Positions 1 through 8,971 of a stretch of 64,000 bases of DNA are shown in pieces. The DNA is taken from contig NZXG01000036.1 in NCBI GenBank assembly GCA_002701845.1, forward strand, positions 1 through 64,000. Direction: 5' to 3'. The translations under genes and the position numbers were made by a program. The stretch's first letter is position 1. Every line of letters starts with the position of its first letter. Below the pieces are notes generated by a model that worked only from the letters and a program-made list of their open reading frames with translations, was not told where the DNA came from and searched no databases. Source of the stretch: Pseudomonadales bacterium (GTDB lineage: Bacteria > Pseudomonadota > Gammaproteobacteria > Pseudomonadales > Ketobacteraceae).

Positions 1-269
1 GCTAATCACGAGGCGTGTTTAAAAGTGGTGGCCACATGAATTCCAGCAGCAAGTACCGGCACCGCACATCGGGAGCCGGTAACTTTATGAGCAGGCTCTT
101 ATTATCGATACGCTTTGATATCAGCAGCGGCCAGATCTGTGGGCATCCGCCCCCGGGCTTCAGCCGCCAGTCTTTAACCGCTGAAATAAGAAAATGCCGG
201 TGGCTTGAACCCAAGCAGAAACTGAAGCCTAATAAGCGGATACAGAGCAGGCCAGCAGGAGTTTCCGGC
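1..269. other. Leading intergenic stretch with no supported gene
   Basis: Open frames run through this stretch on both strands. The plus-strand frame continues into the TetR gene and the minus-strand one has no recognisable domain. The translated extension upstream of position 270 is Pro/Lys-rich and unlike any TetR N-terminus. I see no promoter, repeat or RNA I would defend. Confidence 0.4.
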
Positions 270-911
270 TTGAAGAAAGCACCCACGCAAAACCAACCCG
301 CTCCGGACTTATGCGACACAATATCGCACAAACAAAATAGCGGTTCAATTGGCCCTGCCACCGCGGTTCAGGATGCCCGGGTTCAGCGCACCGACCACGC
401 CCTGCGCCACGCCCTGTTGGGGCTGTTGGAACAGCATGCCTTCGAAGCCATTATCATTCGCCAGATCTGCGCCGAGGCCGGGGTTCACTATGCCACGTTC
501 TTCCGCCACCACGCCTCCAAGGAGGCGTTCCTGGAGGCCCTGGCCCGGGATCAAATGGAAACCCTGTTGGAGCTGGCGCTGCCGGTGAGCCAACAGGCCG
601 GTGATGGCGCCGGCCTGGACACTCTGTGCCAGTACATTGATGAGCACCGCAGCCTGTGGCGGGTGCTGCTGACCGGGGGCGCCAGCGCCACCCTGCGGGC
701 CGAGCTGTTGCGCTCCTCCCTGACGGTGGCGCGGCAAAAAGCCATTGCCCATCCCAGCCTGCCCATGGAGCTGGCCGCCACCTGTTCCGTGGCGCTGATT
801 ATTGAGGTGATCACCTGGTGGCTGAAACAGCCCGAGGGGGCCTATTCCCGCAACCAGGTATCGCAAATGCTGCAGCAGGTATTGGGTCAGGCGCGATTGA
901 TGGAGCCGTAG
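270..911 (+). CDS. TetR/AcrR-family transcriptional regulator
   Basis: One-component repressor-type protein expected to bind an operator as a dimer and release it on ligand binding. The N-terminal helix-turn-helix is visible: a helix ending in the motif IIIRQICAEAGVHYATFFRHH, as in TetR recognition helices, followed by an all-helical ligand/dimerisation region rich in Leu and Ala. I chose the TTG at 270 because AGGAG lies 8 bases upstream and gives 213 residues, the usual TetR length. An ATG at 15 or 87 would add a 60-85 residue extension with no family counterpart. It precedes modBC on the same strand by about 90 bases, so it may control that transporter. The ligand is unknown, and the usual molybdate sensor ModE is not seen here. 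Confidence 0.75.
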   Translation: MKKAPTQNQPAPDLCDTISHKQNSGSIGPATAVQDARVQRTDHALRHALLGLLEQHAFEAIIIRQICAEAGVHYATFFRHHASKEAFLEALARDQMETLLELALPVSQQAGDGAGLDTLCQYIDEHRSLWRVLLTGGASATLRAELLRSSLTVARQKAIAHPSLPMELAATCSVALIIEVITWWLKQPEGAYSRNQVSQMLQQVLGQARLMEP

Positions 912-999
912 GACGAGTCTTGCTACACCCGAGTCTTTATACAACGGCCGGCTGCGTTTACCATGAGCAGCATCACTGAAGTGGAAACGCCATCCCATC

Positions 1000-1683
1000 A
1001 TGGAACCGCCCAGCGTCGACAGCACCACCATCTGGATCACTCTGAAACTGGCTTTTTATACCACCGTCATTCTGTTGCTGGTGGCAACGCCGCTGGCCTG
1101 GTGGCTGGCCACCACCCGCAACCGGTTGAAACCGGCGTTGTCGGCCCTGGTGGCCATGCCCCTGGTGCTGCCGCCCACGGTGCTGGGGTTTTATCTGTTG
1201 ATTCTGATGGGCCCTCAGGGGGCGGTGGGCCAGATCACCCAAGCCCTGGGGCTGGGGCTATTGCCGTTCACCTTTCCTGGCCTGGTGGTGGCCTCGGTGA
1301 TTTATTCCCTGCCCTTTGCGGTACAGCCCATTCAGGGGGCCTTCGAGCAACTGGGCCGGCGGCCATTGGAGGCCGCCGCCACCTTGCGGGCCTCACCGTT
1401 GGACCGCTTCTTTACCATTGTGCTGCCCCTGGCCCGCCCCGGTATTCTCTCCGCCACCGTGCTGACTTTCGCCCACACCGTGGGGGAATTCGGCGTGGTG
1501 CTGATGCTGGGGGGCAATATCAGCGGCGAGACCCGGGTGTTGTCCGTGGCCATCTACGATCATGTGGAAACCCTGGAATACCAACAAGCCCATTTGCTTT
1601 CCGCTGGATTGATTCTGTTTTCATTTGTGGTGCTGCTGCTGTTGCAGCGCTTTAACGGCAAACGCCGGTGGCAACCCCTGTGA
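1000..1683 (+). CDS. modB: Molybdate ABC transporter permease ModB
   Basis: Inner-membrane permease half of the molybdate importer; it would dimerise and pair with two ModC ATPases. The 227-residue protein has five to six hydrophobic segments. It carries the EAA loop typical of binding-protein-dependent permeases (around [16 protein letters not shown], followed by [12 protein letters not shown]), and its C-terminal half matches the ModB pattern [16 protein letters not shown]. Its stop overlaps the GTG start of modC (GTGA), so the two are translationally coupled. Unusually, no modA (periplasmic binding protein) lies upstream: only about 90 bases separate it from a TetR gene. Confidence 0.9.
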   Translation: MEPPSVDSTTIWITLKLAFYTTVILLLVATPLAWWLATTRNRLKPALSALVAMPLVLPPTVLGFYLLILMGPQGAVGQITQALGLGLLPFTFPGLVVASVIYSLPFAVQPIQGAFEQLGRRPLEAAATLRASPLDRFFTIVLPLARPGILSATVLTFAHTVGEFGVVLMLGGNISGETRVLSVAIYDHVETLEYQQAHLLSAGLILFSFVVLLLLQRFNGKRRWQPL

Positions 1684-2765
1684 GTGATATCCGCTTTCGA
1701 TTCAATGTGGCGCGGGATCAGTTTCGTCTGGAAGTAGACAGCCACTTGCCGGGCCAGGGCATTAGCGCGTTGTTTGGTGCCTCGGGTTCCGGCAAGACCA
1801 CGTTGCTGCGCTGCATCGCCGGGCTGGAACGCACCCCCGGGGGCCACCTGGAGGTGGCTGGCGAAGTGTGGCAGGACGCCAATCATTTTGTGCCCACTCA
1901 CCAGCGTCCCATCGGTTATGTATTCCAGGAAGCCAGTCTGTTCCCCCACCTGAGTATTCGCCGCAATCTGGAATACGGTTGGAAACGGGTGCCCGCCCGC
2001 CAGCGCCGGGTGCAGTTGAACGAGGTATCAGACCTGTTGGGGATCGGACCGTTTCTGGACCGGTATCCGGCGCAGCTTTCCGGCGGCCAGCGGCAGCGGG
2101 TGGCCATTGCCCGCGCCCTGCTCACCAGTCCGCAATTGTTATTAATGGATGAGCCGTTATCGGGGCTGGACGTGCCCAGCAAACAGGACATTCTGCCCTA
2201 TCTGGAGCGGCTGCACGAAGACAGCAACCTGCCGATTCTTTACGTCAGTCACTCCCCCGATGAAGTGGTGCGACTGGCGGATCACCTGCTGCTGTTGGAG
2301 CAGGGCCGGATGCTGGCCCAGGGGGATATCAACGATCTGCTGACCCGCTCGGACCTGCCCCTGGCGCGGCTGGATGAGGCCTGCGCGGTGCTGCACGGGG
2401 AACTGGCGGCCCACGACGAACAGTATCAGGTCAGTTACGTCAATATTACCGGCAGCAGCCTGCAACAGAAGTTACTGGTGCCCCACCAACCGCTGCCCAT
2501 CGGCCACCCGGTGCGGGTGCGGGTACTGGCGCGGGATGTGAGCCTGGCCTGGCAGATGCAGGAGCACACCAGTATCAGCAATATTCTGCCGGCGCGGGTG
2601 GTGGAATGTTTTCCCTGCCACAGCCCGCACCAGACCATGGTGAAGCTGGACATCGGCGGTCAGTATATTCTGGCCAAAATCACCCGCCGCTCGGAAGCCC
2701 TGCTGAATGTTGACAAAGATCAGTTGCTGTATGCTCAGGTTAAGTCCGTGGCGCTAATGCGCTAG
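1680..2765 (+). CDS. modC: Molybdate ABC transporter ATP-binding protein ModC
   Basis: ATPase that energises molybdate import through ModB. Visible motifs are Walker A ([12 protein letters not shown], near residue 35), the signature [16 protein letters not shown], Walker B ([12 protein letters not shown]) and the switch His in [11 protein letters not shown]-terminal TOBE/MOP domain of about 65 residues (from roughly residue 290) is the oxyanion-binding regulatory domain typical of ModC. The start is taken as the GTG at 1680, which overlaps the modB stop; a GTG at 1668 is also in frame. With mobA at 51.7 kb it is the second molybdenum function in the window. Confidence 0.92.
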   Translation: MSDIRFRFNVARDQFRLEVDSHLPGQGISALFGASGSGKTTLLRCIAGLERTPGGHLEVAGEVWQDANHFVPTHQRPIGYVFQEASLFPHLSIRRNLEYGWKRVPARQRRVQLNEVSDLLGIGPFLDRYPAQLSGGQRQRVAIARALLTSPQLLLMDEPLSGLDVPSKQDILPYLERLHEDSNLPILYVSHSPDEVVRLADHLLLLEQGRMLAQGDINDLLTRSDLPLARLDEACAVLHGELAAHDEQYQVSYVNITGSSLQQKLLVPHQPLPIGHPVRVRVLARDVSLAWQMQEHTSISNILPARVVECFPCHSPHQTMVKLDIGGQYILAKITRRSEALLNVDKDQLLYAQVKSVALMR

Positions 2766-2804
2766 CAGTGGCTTTTAAACCGGCTGCCATCTTGGGTGTT
2801 CAGT

Positions 2805-3650
2805 TCAACCCCGCCGATCCAGGCGCGCCAGCAACCCGCCCAGAAAACACCCCATCAGCAGACCGCTGAGATGGGCCTGGTTGGCCACCGGCAGAATATT
2901 GGTGAACCCCAGGGCCAGGGTAATCAACATAAACACCATCAGTCCCGGCGGCAGCCGGAACGGTGGCGCGGGGCTGAAGCGCTCATAAAACCAGAGGTAA
3001 CCCAGTACGCCATATACCACCCCGGACAAGCCGCCAAAGCGGTTACCGGTCCACAGAAACTGGACCAGATTGGAGACCAGCGCGCAGATCAGTAACAGCA
3101 GAAACAAACGCAATGACGACTGGGTGCGCTCCACCATACCGCCAAAGATCCACCAGGCACCCATGTTAAAAACAAAGTGAAAAATCCCGAAATGCACAAA
3201 GGCCGGGGTGATCCAGCGCCACAGCTCCGCGCCCTGCAACAGCGCCTGCAGGCTGGGGAAGAACATCAGCGGCGCCCGGGCCTGAATGTCCATGCCCTGG
3301 TTGGTCAGCAGATAGACCACCACGCAGATACCGATGACGCCTTTGGTGACCAGGCCGGTGAGTTTCAGAAAACGCTGAAAGCTCAGGCCCCGGTACATGG
3401 GCGCCAGTTGCTCCGCTTCCGGATGCTCCCCCTCCACCAGCCAGGAGGCCTGACGATAGCGTTCGTGGTCCGGCTCCTGCAGAAAGCGCTCCAGCTCCTC
3501 CCGGGCTTGGTCCAACTGTTCATCGTCATCGATAAAAATATTGGCGCCATCAGACCGGATCTGGGCGGAAGCGGACAGCCCCAGGCTTTTCAGATAATCC
3601 ACAAAGGCCTGGGCATAACGGGGGTGGGGCAGATAGGCAAGATGCTGCAT
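2805..3650 (-). CDS. glpG: GlpG-type rhomboid intramembrane serine protease
   Basis: Membrane protease that cleaves transmembrane segments using a Ser-His dyad. About 90 N-terminal residues form a soluble domain like the GlpG cytoplasmic domain. Six hydrophobic segments follow, with the catalytic Ser in GLSGVVYGVLGY and the catalytic His in ANQAHLSGLL; the HFGIFHFVFNM helix carries the conserved His/Asn of the oxyanion region. At 281 residues it is close to E. coli GlpG. Its ATG overlaps the peroxiredoxin stop by one base (TGATG), so it is the second gene of a two-gene unit. The substrate is unknown. Confidence 0.88.
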   Translation of the reverse strand: MQHLAYLPHPRYAQAFVDYLKSLGLSASAQIRSDGANIFIDDDEQLDQAREELERFLQEPDHERYRQASWLVEGEHPEAEQLAPMYRGLSFQRFLKLTGLVTKGVIGICVVVYLLTNQGMDIQARAPLMFFPSLQALLQGAELWRWITPAFVHFGIFHFVFNMGAWWIFGGMVERTQSSLRLFLLLLICALVSNLVQFLWTGNRFGGLSGVVYGVLGYLWFYERFSPAPPFRLPPGLMVFMLITLALGFTNILPVANQAHLSGLLMGCFLGGLLARLDRRG

Positions 3651-4120
3651 CAGAGGTTGTCTAGAATCTCAAGCACGTCGTCATGATGGGTTTTGGTTTT
3701 GACCTTCTCCATGATGTGTTTGAGGCGGCCGTCCTTGCCGATAATGAAGGTCATGCGCAGGATGCCCATAAATTCCCGACCCATAAACTTCTTCAGGCCC
3801 CAGACCCCGTATTTTTCCGCGATGGCGTGATCTTCATCGGACAACAGATCAAAATTCAGTTCTTCCTTATCGATAAAATTCTGCAGTTTTTTGGCCGGAT
3901 CCGGGCTTACCCCCAACACCACGGTATCCCGCTTGTCGAATTCCTTTTTGCTATCGCGAATGCCACAGGCCTGGGTGGTACAGCCCGGGGTCAGCGCCTT
4001 GGGATAAAAGTACAGCACCACATTCTTTTTGCCTTTGAAGTCTTTCAGGCTGACTTTTTCCCCGTTCTGATTGGGCAGCGTGAACGCCGGCGCCATGTTC
4101 CCCACTTTTGGCAATGCCAT
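3650..4120 (-). CDS. bcp: Thioredoxin-dependent peroxiredoxin, Bcp/PrxQ type
   Basis: Cytoplasmic thiol peroxidase reducing H2O2 and organic hydroperoxides. The peroxidatic Cys lies in LTPGCTTQAC, with the resolving Cys five residues later as in atypical 2-Cys Bcp. Pro and Thr of the active site are present, and the C-terminal half is a thioredoxin-like fold (FIIGKDGRLKHI). The ATG at 4120 is preceded by AGGAGATGACAAC, which favours it over an upstream in-frame ATG at 4180. The resulting 156 residues fit the family. It is divergent from hemH and coupled to the downstream rhomboid gene. Confidence 0.92.
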   Translation of the reverse strand: MALPKVGNMAPAFTLPNQNGEKVSLKDFKGKKNVVLYFYPKALTPGCTTQACGIRDSKKEFDKRDTVVLGVSPDPAKKLQNFIDKEELNFDLLSDEDHAIAEKYGVWGLKKFMGREFMGILRMTFIIGKDGRLKHIMEKVKTKTHHDDVLEILDNL

Positions 4121-4220
4121 GTTGTCATCTCCTGTTTGGTCAAAGTTAGAAATCGCCCGCACTTGCTCGCTTCGAAGCATAATTGACTTACAATAGAGGG
4201 ATCAACCAAGGAGGTCGATC

Positions 4221-5228
4221 TTGTCCACCCCCAACAGTCCCCGCTTCGGGGTGATGCTGGTGAATCTCGGCACCCCGGAAAACCCCGATGCCGCCAGTGT
4301 GCGCAAATATCTGGCTGAATTCCTTTCCGACCCGCGGGTAATCCGGGTTCCGCGTCTGCTCTGGTGGCTGATTCTGCACGGCATCATTCTGCGGGTGCGG
4401 CCGGGCAAGGTCGCCAAACTCTATCAGACCATCTGGACCGACAACGGTTCACCATTGATGGACTTCAGCCGCAGGCAACAGGCGGCGCTGCAGGCCTGGC
4501 TCAGTCAAACCACCGGTGGCGAGATTCCAGTGGAACTGGCCATGTCCTATGGCGAGCCCAGTCTGGCGGCGGCGGGCCGGCGGCTGGCCACCACCGGGGT
4601 GGAGCGGATCGTCGTGCTGCCGTTGTATCCGCAGTATTCCTCCACCACCACGGCGGCGGTGTTCGATGGCCTGGCCCGGGCCCTGCAGCGCTGCCCCGAC
4701 ATCCCGGAACTGGTGTTTATCCGGGATTACTGGCGGCGGGATGATTATCTGGCTGCGCTGGCGGCCAGCATTCGCGAATACTGGGACGAGCACGGGGAGC
4801 CGGACCGGCTGCTGCTTTCATTCCACGGCATTCCGCAACGCTATGAGGATACCGGTGACCCCTACCCCAGCCACTGTAGTGGCACCGCCCGGGGTGTGGC
4901 CAGCCGGCTGGGGCTGACCGATCAGCAGTGGTCCGAGAGTTTCCAGTCCCGCTTCGGGCGCGAGGAATGGGTCAAACCCTACACCGACGAGTTGCTGGCC
5001 CAATGGGGCGCTGACGACCATATCAACCGGGTGGATGTGGTGTGCCCCGCCTTCGCCGCGGACTGCCTGGAAACCCTGGAGGAAATAGAAGAACAGAACC
5101 GGGTCACGTTTCTGGAGGCAGGGGGTAAGGATTATCATTATATTCACTGCCTGAACGACCGCCCCGACCATATCCGCATGCTGGGACAGCTGATTCTGGA
5201 GCGGGCCCGGGCCTGGGACCCCACGTGA
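4221..5228 (+). CDS. hemH: Ferrochelatase
   Basis: Last step of heme synthesis: inserts Fe2+ into protoporphyrin IX. The 335-residue protein opens with GVMLVNLGTPENPDA, the classical ferrochelatase N-terminus, and has the catalytic-His segment LLLSFHGIPQRY and the VVCPAFAADCLETLEEI block near the C-terminus. The start is a TTG at 4221 behind a strong AAGGAGGT. It lies divergent from bcp across a 100-base gap, and the kinase gene follows 68 bases downstream on the same strand. With hemN at 20.7 kb it gives two heme-pathway genes in the window. Confidence 0.96.
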   Translation: MSTPNSPRFGVMLVNLGTPENPDAASVRKYLAEFLSDPRVIRVPRLLWWLILHGIILRVRPGKVAKLYQTIWTDNGSPLMDFSRRQQAALQAWLSQTTGGEIPVELAMSYGEPSLAAAGRRLATTGVERIVVLPLYPQYSSTTTAAVFDGLARALQRCPDIPELVFIRDYWRRDDYLAALAASIREYWDEHGEPDRLLLSFHGIPQRYEDTGDPYPSHCSGTARGVASRLGLTDQQWSESFQSRFGREEWVKPYTDELLAQWGADDHINRVDVVCPAFAADCLETLEEIEEQNRVTFLEAGGKDYHYIHCLNDRPDHIRMLGQLILERARAWDPT

Positions 5229-5296
5229 CATCCACAGAAAGCTGACTAAGCTTATTCATAGACCCGACCCCCCAACCTCAGTCAGTTCATCGCCGC

Positions 5297-7117
5297 ATGG
5301 AATTGGAAGGATTCTCGCAGCTGGAGAAGATCGCTGAGGGCGGAATGGCCGTGCTGTACAAAGGCACCCAGACCTCCCTTGGCCGCCCGGTTGCCATCAA
5401 GGTAATGAAGGGTGCCCTCGCTGACACCCCCCAGGCCCACCAGATGTTTGAGTGGGAATCCCGCATTGTGGCGCGGCTGGACCACCCCCATATCATCCGG
5501 GTGATCGACCGGGGCCTGACCGCCGATGAGATGCCCTACTTTGTGATGGACTACGTGGAAGGGCTCACCCTGCGGGAGGCCCTGAAGCAGCGCAAGTTAT
5601 CCGACCGCCGCAAGCTGCGGATCATCATGCAGGTGGCCAAGGCCCTGGGTTACGCCCACAAAAACAATGTCATCCACCGTGATATCAAGCCGGGCAATAT
5701 TCTGCTGGACCGGGAAGGCAATGCCCGGGTGGTGGATTTTGGCATCGCCCGGCTGTCGGAGGACACCGAGATGTCCATGGTGGGGGAGGAAAACATGACC
5801 GTGGGCACCCCCGCCTATATGGCGCCGGAGCAGAAGCAGGGCGCGGCTCTCACCACTTCCGCCAGCGATATCTACTCCCTGGGGGTGATCATGTACCTGA
5901 TGCTGGCCAATAAACTGCCCAAGGCCGGCTATCCTCCGCCGTCGCATTTCAACCCCAAGATCCCCGGTTCCCTGGATAAAATCACCATGGCCTGTCTGGC
6001 CCCGGAACCAGAGCGCCGGCCCAGCGCCGACAAACTGGTGGCGCTGCTGCTGCAGGCCCTCAAAGGCGCCCACCTGAAGCAGGAGGAAAAAGCCCAGGCT
6101 CAGGAAAGCTTTAAGGATCCCAAGGAGAAATTCCGCCTGCTGGATGTGATTCGGGAAACGCCCTTTGGTGATGTGTGCCTGTATGAGAACCGCCAGGATC
6201 GCTCATTAATGGTGTTGAAAAAACGCATCGGCAATTTCAAGGGTTATGAAGAGGCGGAGATCCTGTCCCGGATCAAGCACCGCAATATCATTAATGTGCG
6301 GGGCGTCAGCCGCAATGACCGGATTTTTATCACCATTCTGGAATACCTGTCCGGCGGCAGCCTGCAGAACCGCATGGCGCAACCCATGGCGCCGGACAGT
6401 TTTCTGCTGGTGGCGGATCAGATCTGTGATGCCATGATTTTTGCCCACAACAATCGCATCATTCACGGCAACCTGCGGCCCCACAATATCCTGTTCGATG
6501 ACACCAACACCGTTAAGGTGATGGACTTTGGCTTTGCGCCCCATTACGAATCCAGCGTGGAGGAAAACTGGTACAAGGCACCGGGGGAGCCGGCTTTGGC
6601 CCAGGCGGATGTGTTCGCGGCGGGGGTGATTTTTTATCAGCTGCTCACCGGTGCCCTGCCGGAGTGGAAACGGGGGCTGCTGCAGCCCTGTGAAGCATTC
6701 AGTGCCGTGCCCCAGCATTTGCGCACCCTGATCAAGGGCATGCTGTGTCTGGAAACCGCGGTGCGGATTCAATCCTTCGAAGAGGTGAAACAGGATCTGC
6801 ACCTGGCGGAACCGGAAATCGACGAGGCCACCCGCACCCGCATCAAGCCACCATCACCCGCCCGCCGCCGACGCAGCCCACTGCGCAGTGTGGCCATGAC
6901 CCTGGCCCTGGTGCTGCTGGTGGGGTTCAATGGCGCACTTTACTTCTGGCTGTTCCAGAATCAAAGTGCCGATCTGCATCTGCTGGAGCGGTTACTGCCC
7001 GCCGCCACCTCCAGCCAGGACCGGCTTTCCCGCCCGGATAGCCCAGCCGCTGAGCCCCGCGCACCCGTGGAGCAGGAGCTGGCTTTGCGCCGGGTATCAA
7101 ACCCAAAAGAAAAGTAG
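5297..7117 (+). CDS. Membrane-anchored tandem Ser/Thr kinase-pseudokinase
   Basis: Hanks-type kinase fused to a second, degenerate kinase domain. The first domain (about residues 5-270) is complete: Gly-rich loop EGGMAVLYKG, Lys35 in VAIKV, catalytic HRDIKPGN (Asp129), DFG at 147-149, and APE in YMAPEQ. The second (about 290-510) keeps a Lys in VLKK and DFG at 410-412, but the catalytic HRD is HGN (390-392) in HGNLRPHN and the Gly loop is lost, so it is probably inactive. After it come a basic stretch, one transmembrane helix (about 531-553) and a 50-residue Pro-rich tail expected outside the membrane. No PP2C-type phosphatase gene is adjacent. The substrate is unknown. Confidence 0.85.
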   Translation: MELEGFSQLEKIAEGGMAVLYKGTQTSLGRPVAIKVMKGALADTPQAHQMFEWESRIVARLDHPHIIRVIDRGLTADEMPYFVMDYVEGLTLREALKQRKLSDRRKLRIIMQVAKALGYAHKNNVIHRDIKPGNILLDREGNARVVDFGIARLSEDTEMSMVGEENMTVGTPAYMAPEQKQGAALTTSASDIYSLGVIMYLMLANKLPKAGYPPPSHFNPKIPGSLDKITMACLAPEPERRPSADKLVALLLQALKGAHLKQEEKAQAQESFKDPKEKFRLLDVIRETPFGDVCLYENRQDRSLMVLKKRIGNFKGYEEAEILSRIKHRNIINVRGVSRNDRIFITILEYLSGGSLQNRMAQPMAPDSFLLVADQICDAMIFAHNNRIIHGNLRPHNILFDDTNTVKVMDFGFAPHYESSVEENWYKAPGEPALAQADVFAAGVIFYQLLTGALPEWKRGLLQPCEAFSAVPQHLRTLIKGMLCLETAVRIQSFEEVKQDLHLAEPEIDEATRTRIKPPSPARRRRSPLRSVAMTLALVLLVGFNGALYFWLFQNQSADLHLLERLLPAATSSQDRLSRPDSPAAEPRAPVEQELALRRVSNPKEK

Positions 7118-7230
7118 GTTTGTTTACTTACTCACCTATTTAAACTTTTTGAAAATGTGATAGCGTAAACCATTGGAAACCGACCACACGTTCAGGAAGA
7201 CCGCGTGTTTCACTCCCACTGGAGGGTACC

Positions 7231-7638
7231 ATGATCGATTACGAGCTTACCGACCTATTGATTGAGCTGGAGGAGATTCAACAGGATCGCTTTCTCAACA
7301 AAGCACGCGGTCAGCAGGTCATGGACTTACTGGCGTTTTACGAAATTCCCGAAGACCTGTATGTGATCCGCCAGGAACCACAAAACGGTCGCGAACCCCA
7401 TCAGCGCCGGCGCAAGATCGCCCTGTTCAATTTTGCCCAGGTCCCCCCTGAGATTCAGTCGCAGCTCATTGAGTGTCTGTTTATGATCGGCCACTCGCCG
7501 GAATTTATTGCCGAGGCCATGGGCGAGGATATTCGCTCGGTGGCGGAATCATTGCGCTCGGTGGTGGACGAGAACCGGGCCCAGCGGGCGGCGGATCTGC
7601 GCAAGAACCCCCAGCGTTTTCGCCTGGTGAAGTCCTGA
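7231..7638 (+). CDS. Small acidic protein of unknown function
   Basis: I do not recognise this 135-residue protein. It begins with an acidic helical segment (YELTDLLIELEEIQQDRF). A charged middle follows, with RRR and KIALFNF, and then a helical region (IECLFMIGHSPEFIAEAMG) that could be a small helix-turn-helix-like unit. It has no Cys, signal peptide or membrane segment. The ATG at 7231 follows GGAGGGTACC. It lies 113 bases after the kinase gene on the same strand and could be a partner or substrate, though the gap suggests its own promoter. Confidence 0.6.
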   Translation: MIDYELTDLLIELEEIQQDRFLNKARGQQVMDLLAFYEIPEDLYVIRQEPQNGREPHQRRRKIALFNFAQVPPEIQSQLIECLFMIGHSPEFIAEAMGEDIRSVAESLRSVVDENRAQRAADLRKNPQRFRLVKS

Positions 7639-7648
7639 AGCGCCGACC

Positions 7649-8953
7649 CTAGCCCACAAAATTCAGCAAAATCCCCGCCGCCACCGCTGAACCGATGACC
7701 CCGGCCACGTTGGGCCCCATGGCGTGCATCAGCAGAAAGTTCTGCGGATTGGCTTCCAGCCCCACCTTATTGGATACCCGCGCCGCCATGGGCACCGCCG
7801 ACACGCCGGCGGAACCGATCAGCGGATTGATGGCTTGCCGTGACAACCGGTTCATCAGCTTGGCCATCAATACACCGCAGCCGGTGCCGATGCAAAACGC
7901 TGCCATCCCCAGAATCAGGATGCCCAGGGTTTCCGCCACCAGAAACGAGGAGGCGCTGAGCTTGGAACCCACCGCCAACCCCAGGCCGATGGTGACGATA
8001 TTGATCAGGGCGTTCTGCGCGGTGTCACTGAGGCGGTTCACCACCCCGCACTCCCGCATCAGATTGCCAAAACAGAACATGCCTAGAAGCGGCGCCGCGT
8101 CCGGCAATAACAGGGCCACCAGCACCAGGATGAGAATGGGAAACACAATCTTCTCCGCCGCCGGCACCACCCGCAGCTGTTCCATTTTGATTTTGCGTTC
8201 CTGCTCGGTGGTGAGGGCCCGCATAATGGGGGGCTGAATCAACGGCACCAGTGCCATGTAGGAATACGCCGCCACGGCGATGGCCCCCAGCAGATCCGGC
8301 GCCAGCTTGCTGGTCACATAGATGGCGGTGGGGCCGTCGGCGCCGCCGATAATACCGATGGCCGCCGCATCCGCCAGGGAGAAGTCTATGCCGATGTTAA
8401 GGGAGGTCAGGCTCACCGCCCCCAGTAAGGCGGCGAAAATGCCGAACTGCGCCGCCGCCCCCAGTAATAAGGTCCGGGGGTTGGCCAGCAGCGGGCCAAA
8501 ATCCGTCATCGCTCCCACCCCCATAAAAATCAGCAGTGGGAACAGGCCGGTGGTGAGCCCCACCGAGTAAATCAAATAGAGAATACCGTCGGCATGCCCC
8601 TTGGATTTCACCAGATGTTCCACCTGGGCATGAATCTCCGGTGTCGCCGCATACCAGGCATTCTTCACCTGGGTGGGGGTGGCTTCCGCCGCCATACCCA
8701 GCAGGGATTTCACGCTGCTCACCAGGTCGGCGTCACCGTAGTAGAGGGCATGGCCCAAAGCGGATTCCGCCAGACCGGCCACCGGGATGTTGGCCAGGAT
8801 GCCCCCCACCCCGATGGGCACCAGCAACAGGGGCTCGAAACCCTTTTTAATCGCCAGCCACAACAGAGCCAGACCCACCAGGATCATCACCCCCTGGCCG
8901 GTTTCCAGATGATAGATGCCGGTGCTGTGCCAGAGCTGCAATAAATTATCCAT
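7649..8953 (-). CDS. oadB: Oxaloacetate decarboxylase beta subunit, Na+ pump
   Basis: Integral-membrane subunit that decarboxylates carboxybiotin and exports Na+. The 434-residue protein has at least nine hydrophobic segments. It carries the family signature [19 protein letters not shown], holding the Asp of the Na+/carboxybiotin site, and the C-terminal block [20 protein letters not shown]. It is last in the minus-strand unit oadG-oadA-oadB, 18 bases after oadA. Together they would couple oxaloacetate or related acyl decarboxylation to a sodium gradient, consistent with a marine organism. Confidence 0.93.
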   Translation of the reverse strand: MDNLLQLWHSTGIYHLETGQGVMILVGLALLWLAIKKGFEPLLLVPIGVGGILANIPVAGLAESALGHALYYGDADLVSSVKSLLGMAAEATPTQVKNAWYAATPEIHAQVEHLVKSKGHADGILYLIYSVGLTTGLFPLLIFMGVGAMTDFGPLLANPRTLLLGAAAQFGIFAALLGAVSLTSLNIGIDFSLADAAAIGIIGGADGPTAIYVTSKLAPDLLGAIAVAAYSYMALVPLIQPPIMRALTTEQERKIKMEQLRVVPAAEKIVFPILILVLVALLLPDAAPLLGMFCFGNLMRECGVVNRLSDTAQNALINIVTIGLGLAVGSKLSASSFLVAETLGILILGMAAFCIGTGCGVLMAKLMNRLSRQAINPLIGSAGVSAVPMAARVSNKVGLEANPQNFLLMHAMGPNVAGVIGSAVAAGILLNFVG

Positions 8954-8971
8954 ACCCCAGGGCCCCGCCGC

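Noticed and set aside
15-269. N-terminal extension of the TetR gene from an ATG at 15 or 87
   Set aside because: The extension has no TetR counterpart, while a TTG at 270 has AGGAG at ideal spacing and gives the family length.
2-361. 119-codon open frame on the minus strand at the left edge
   Set aside because: Low-complexity, Cys/Leu/Pro-rich translation with no ribosome site. It partly overlaps the TetR gene on the opposite strand and resembles a shadow frame.
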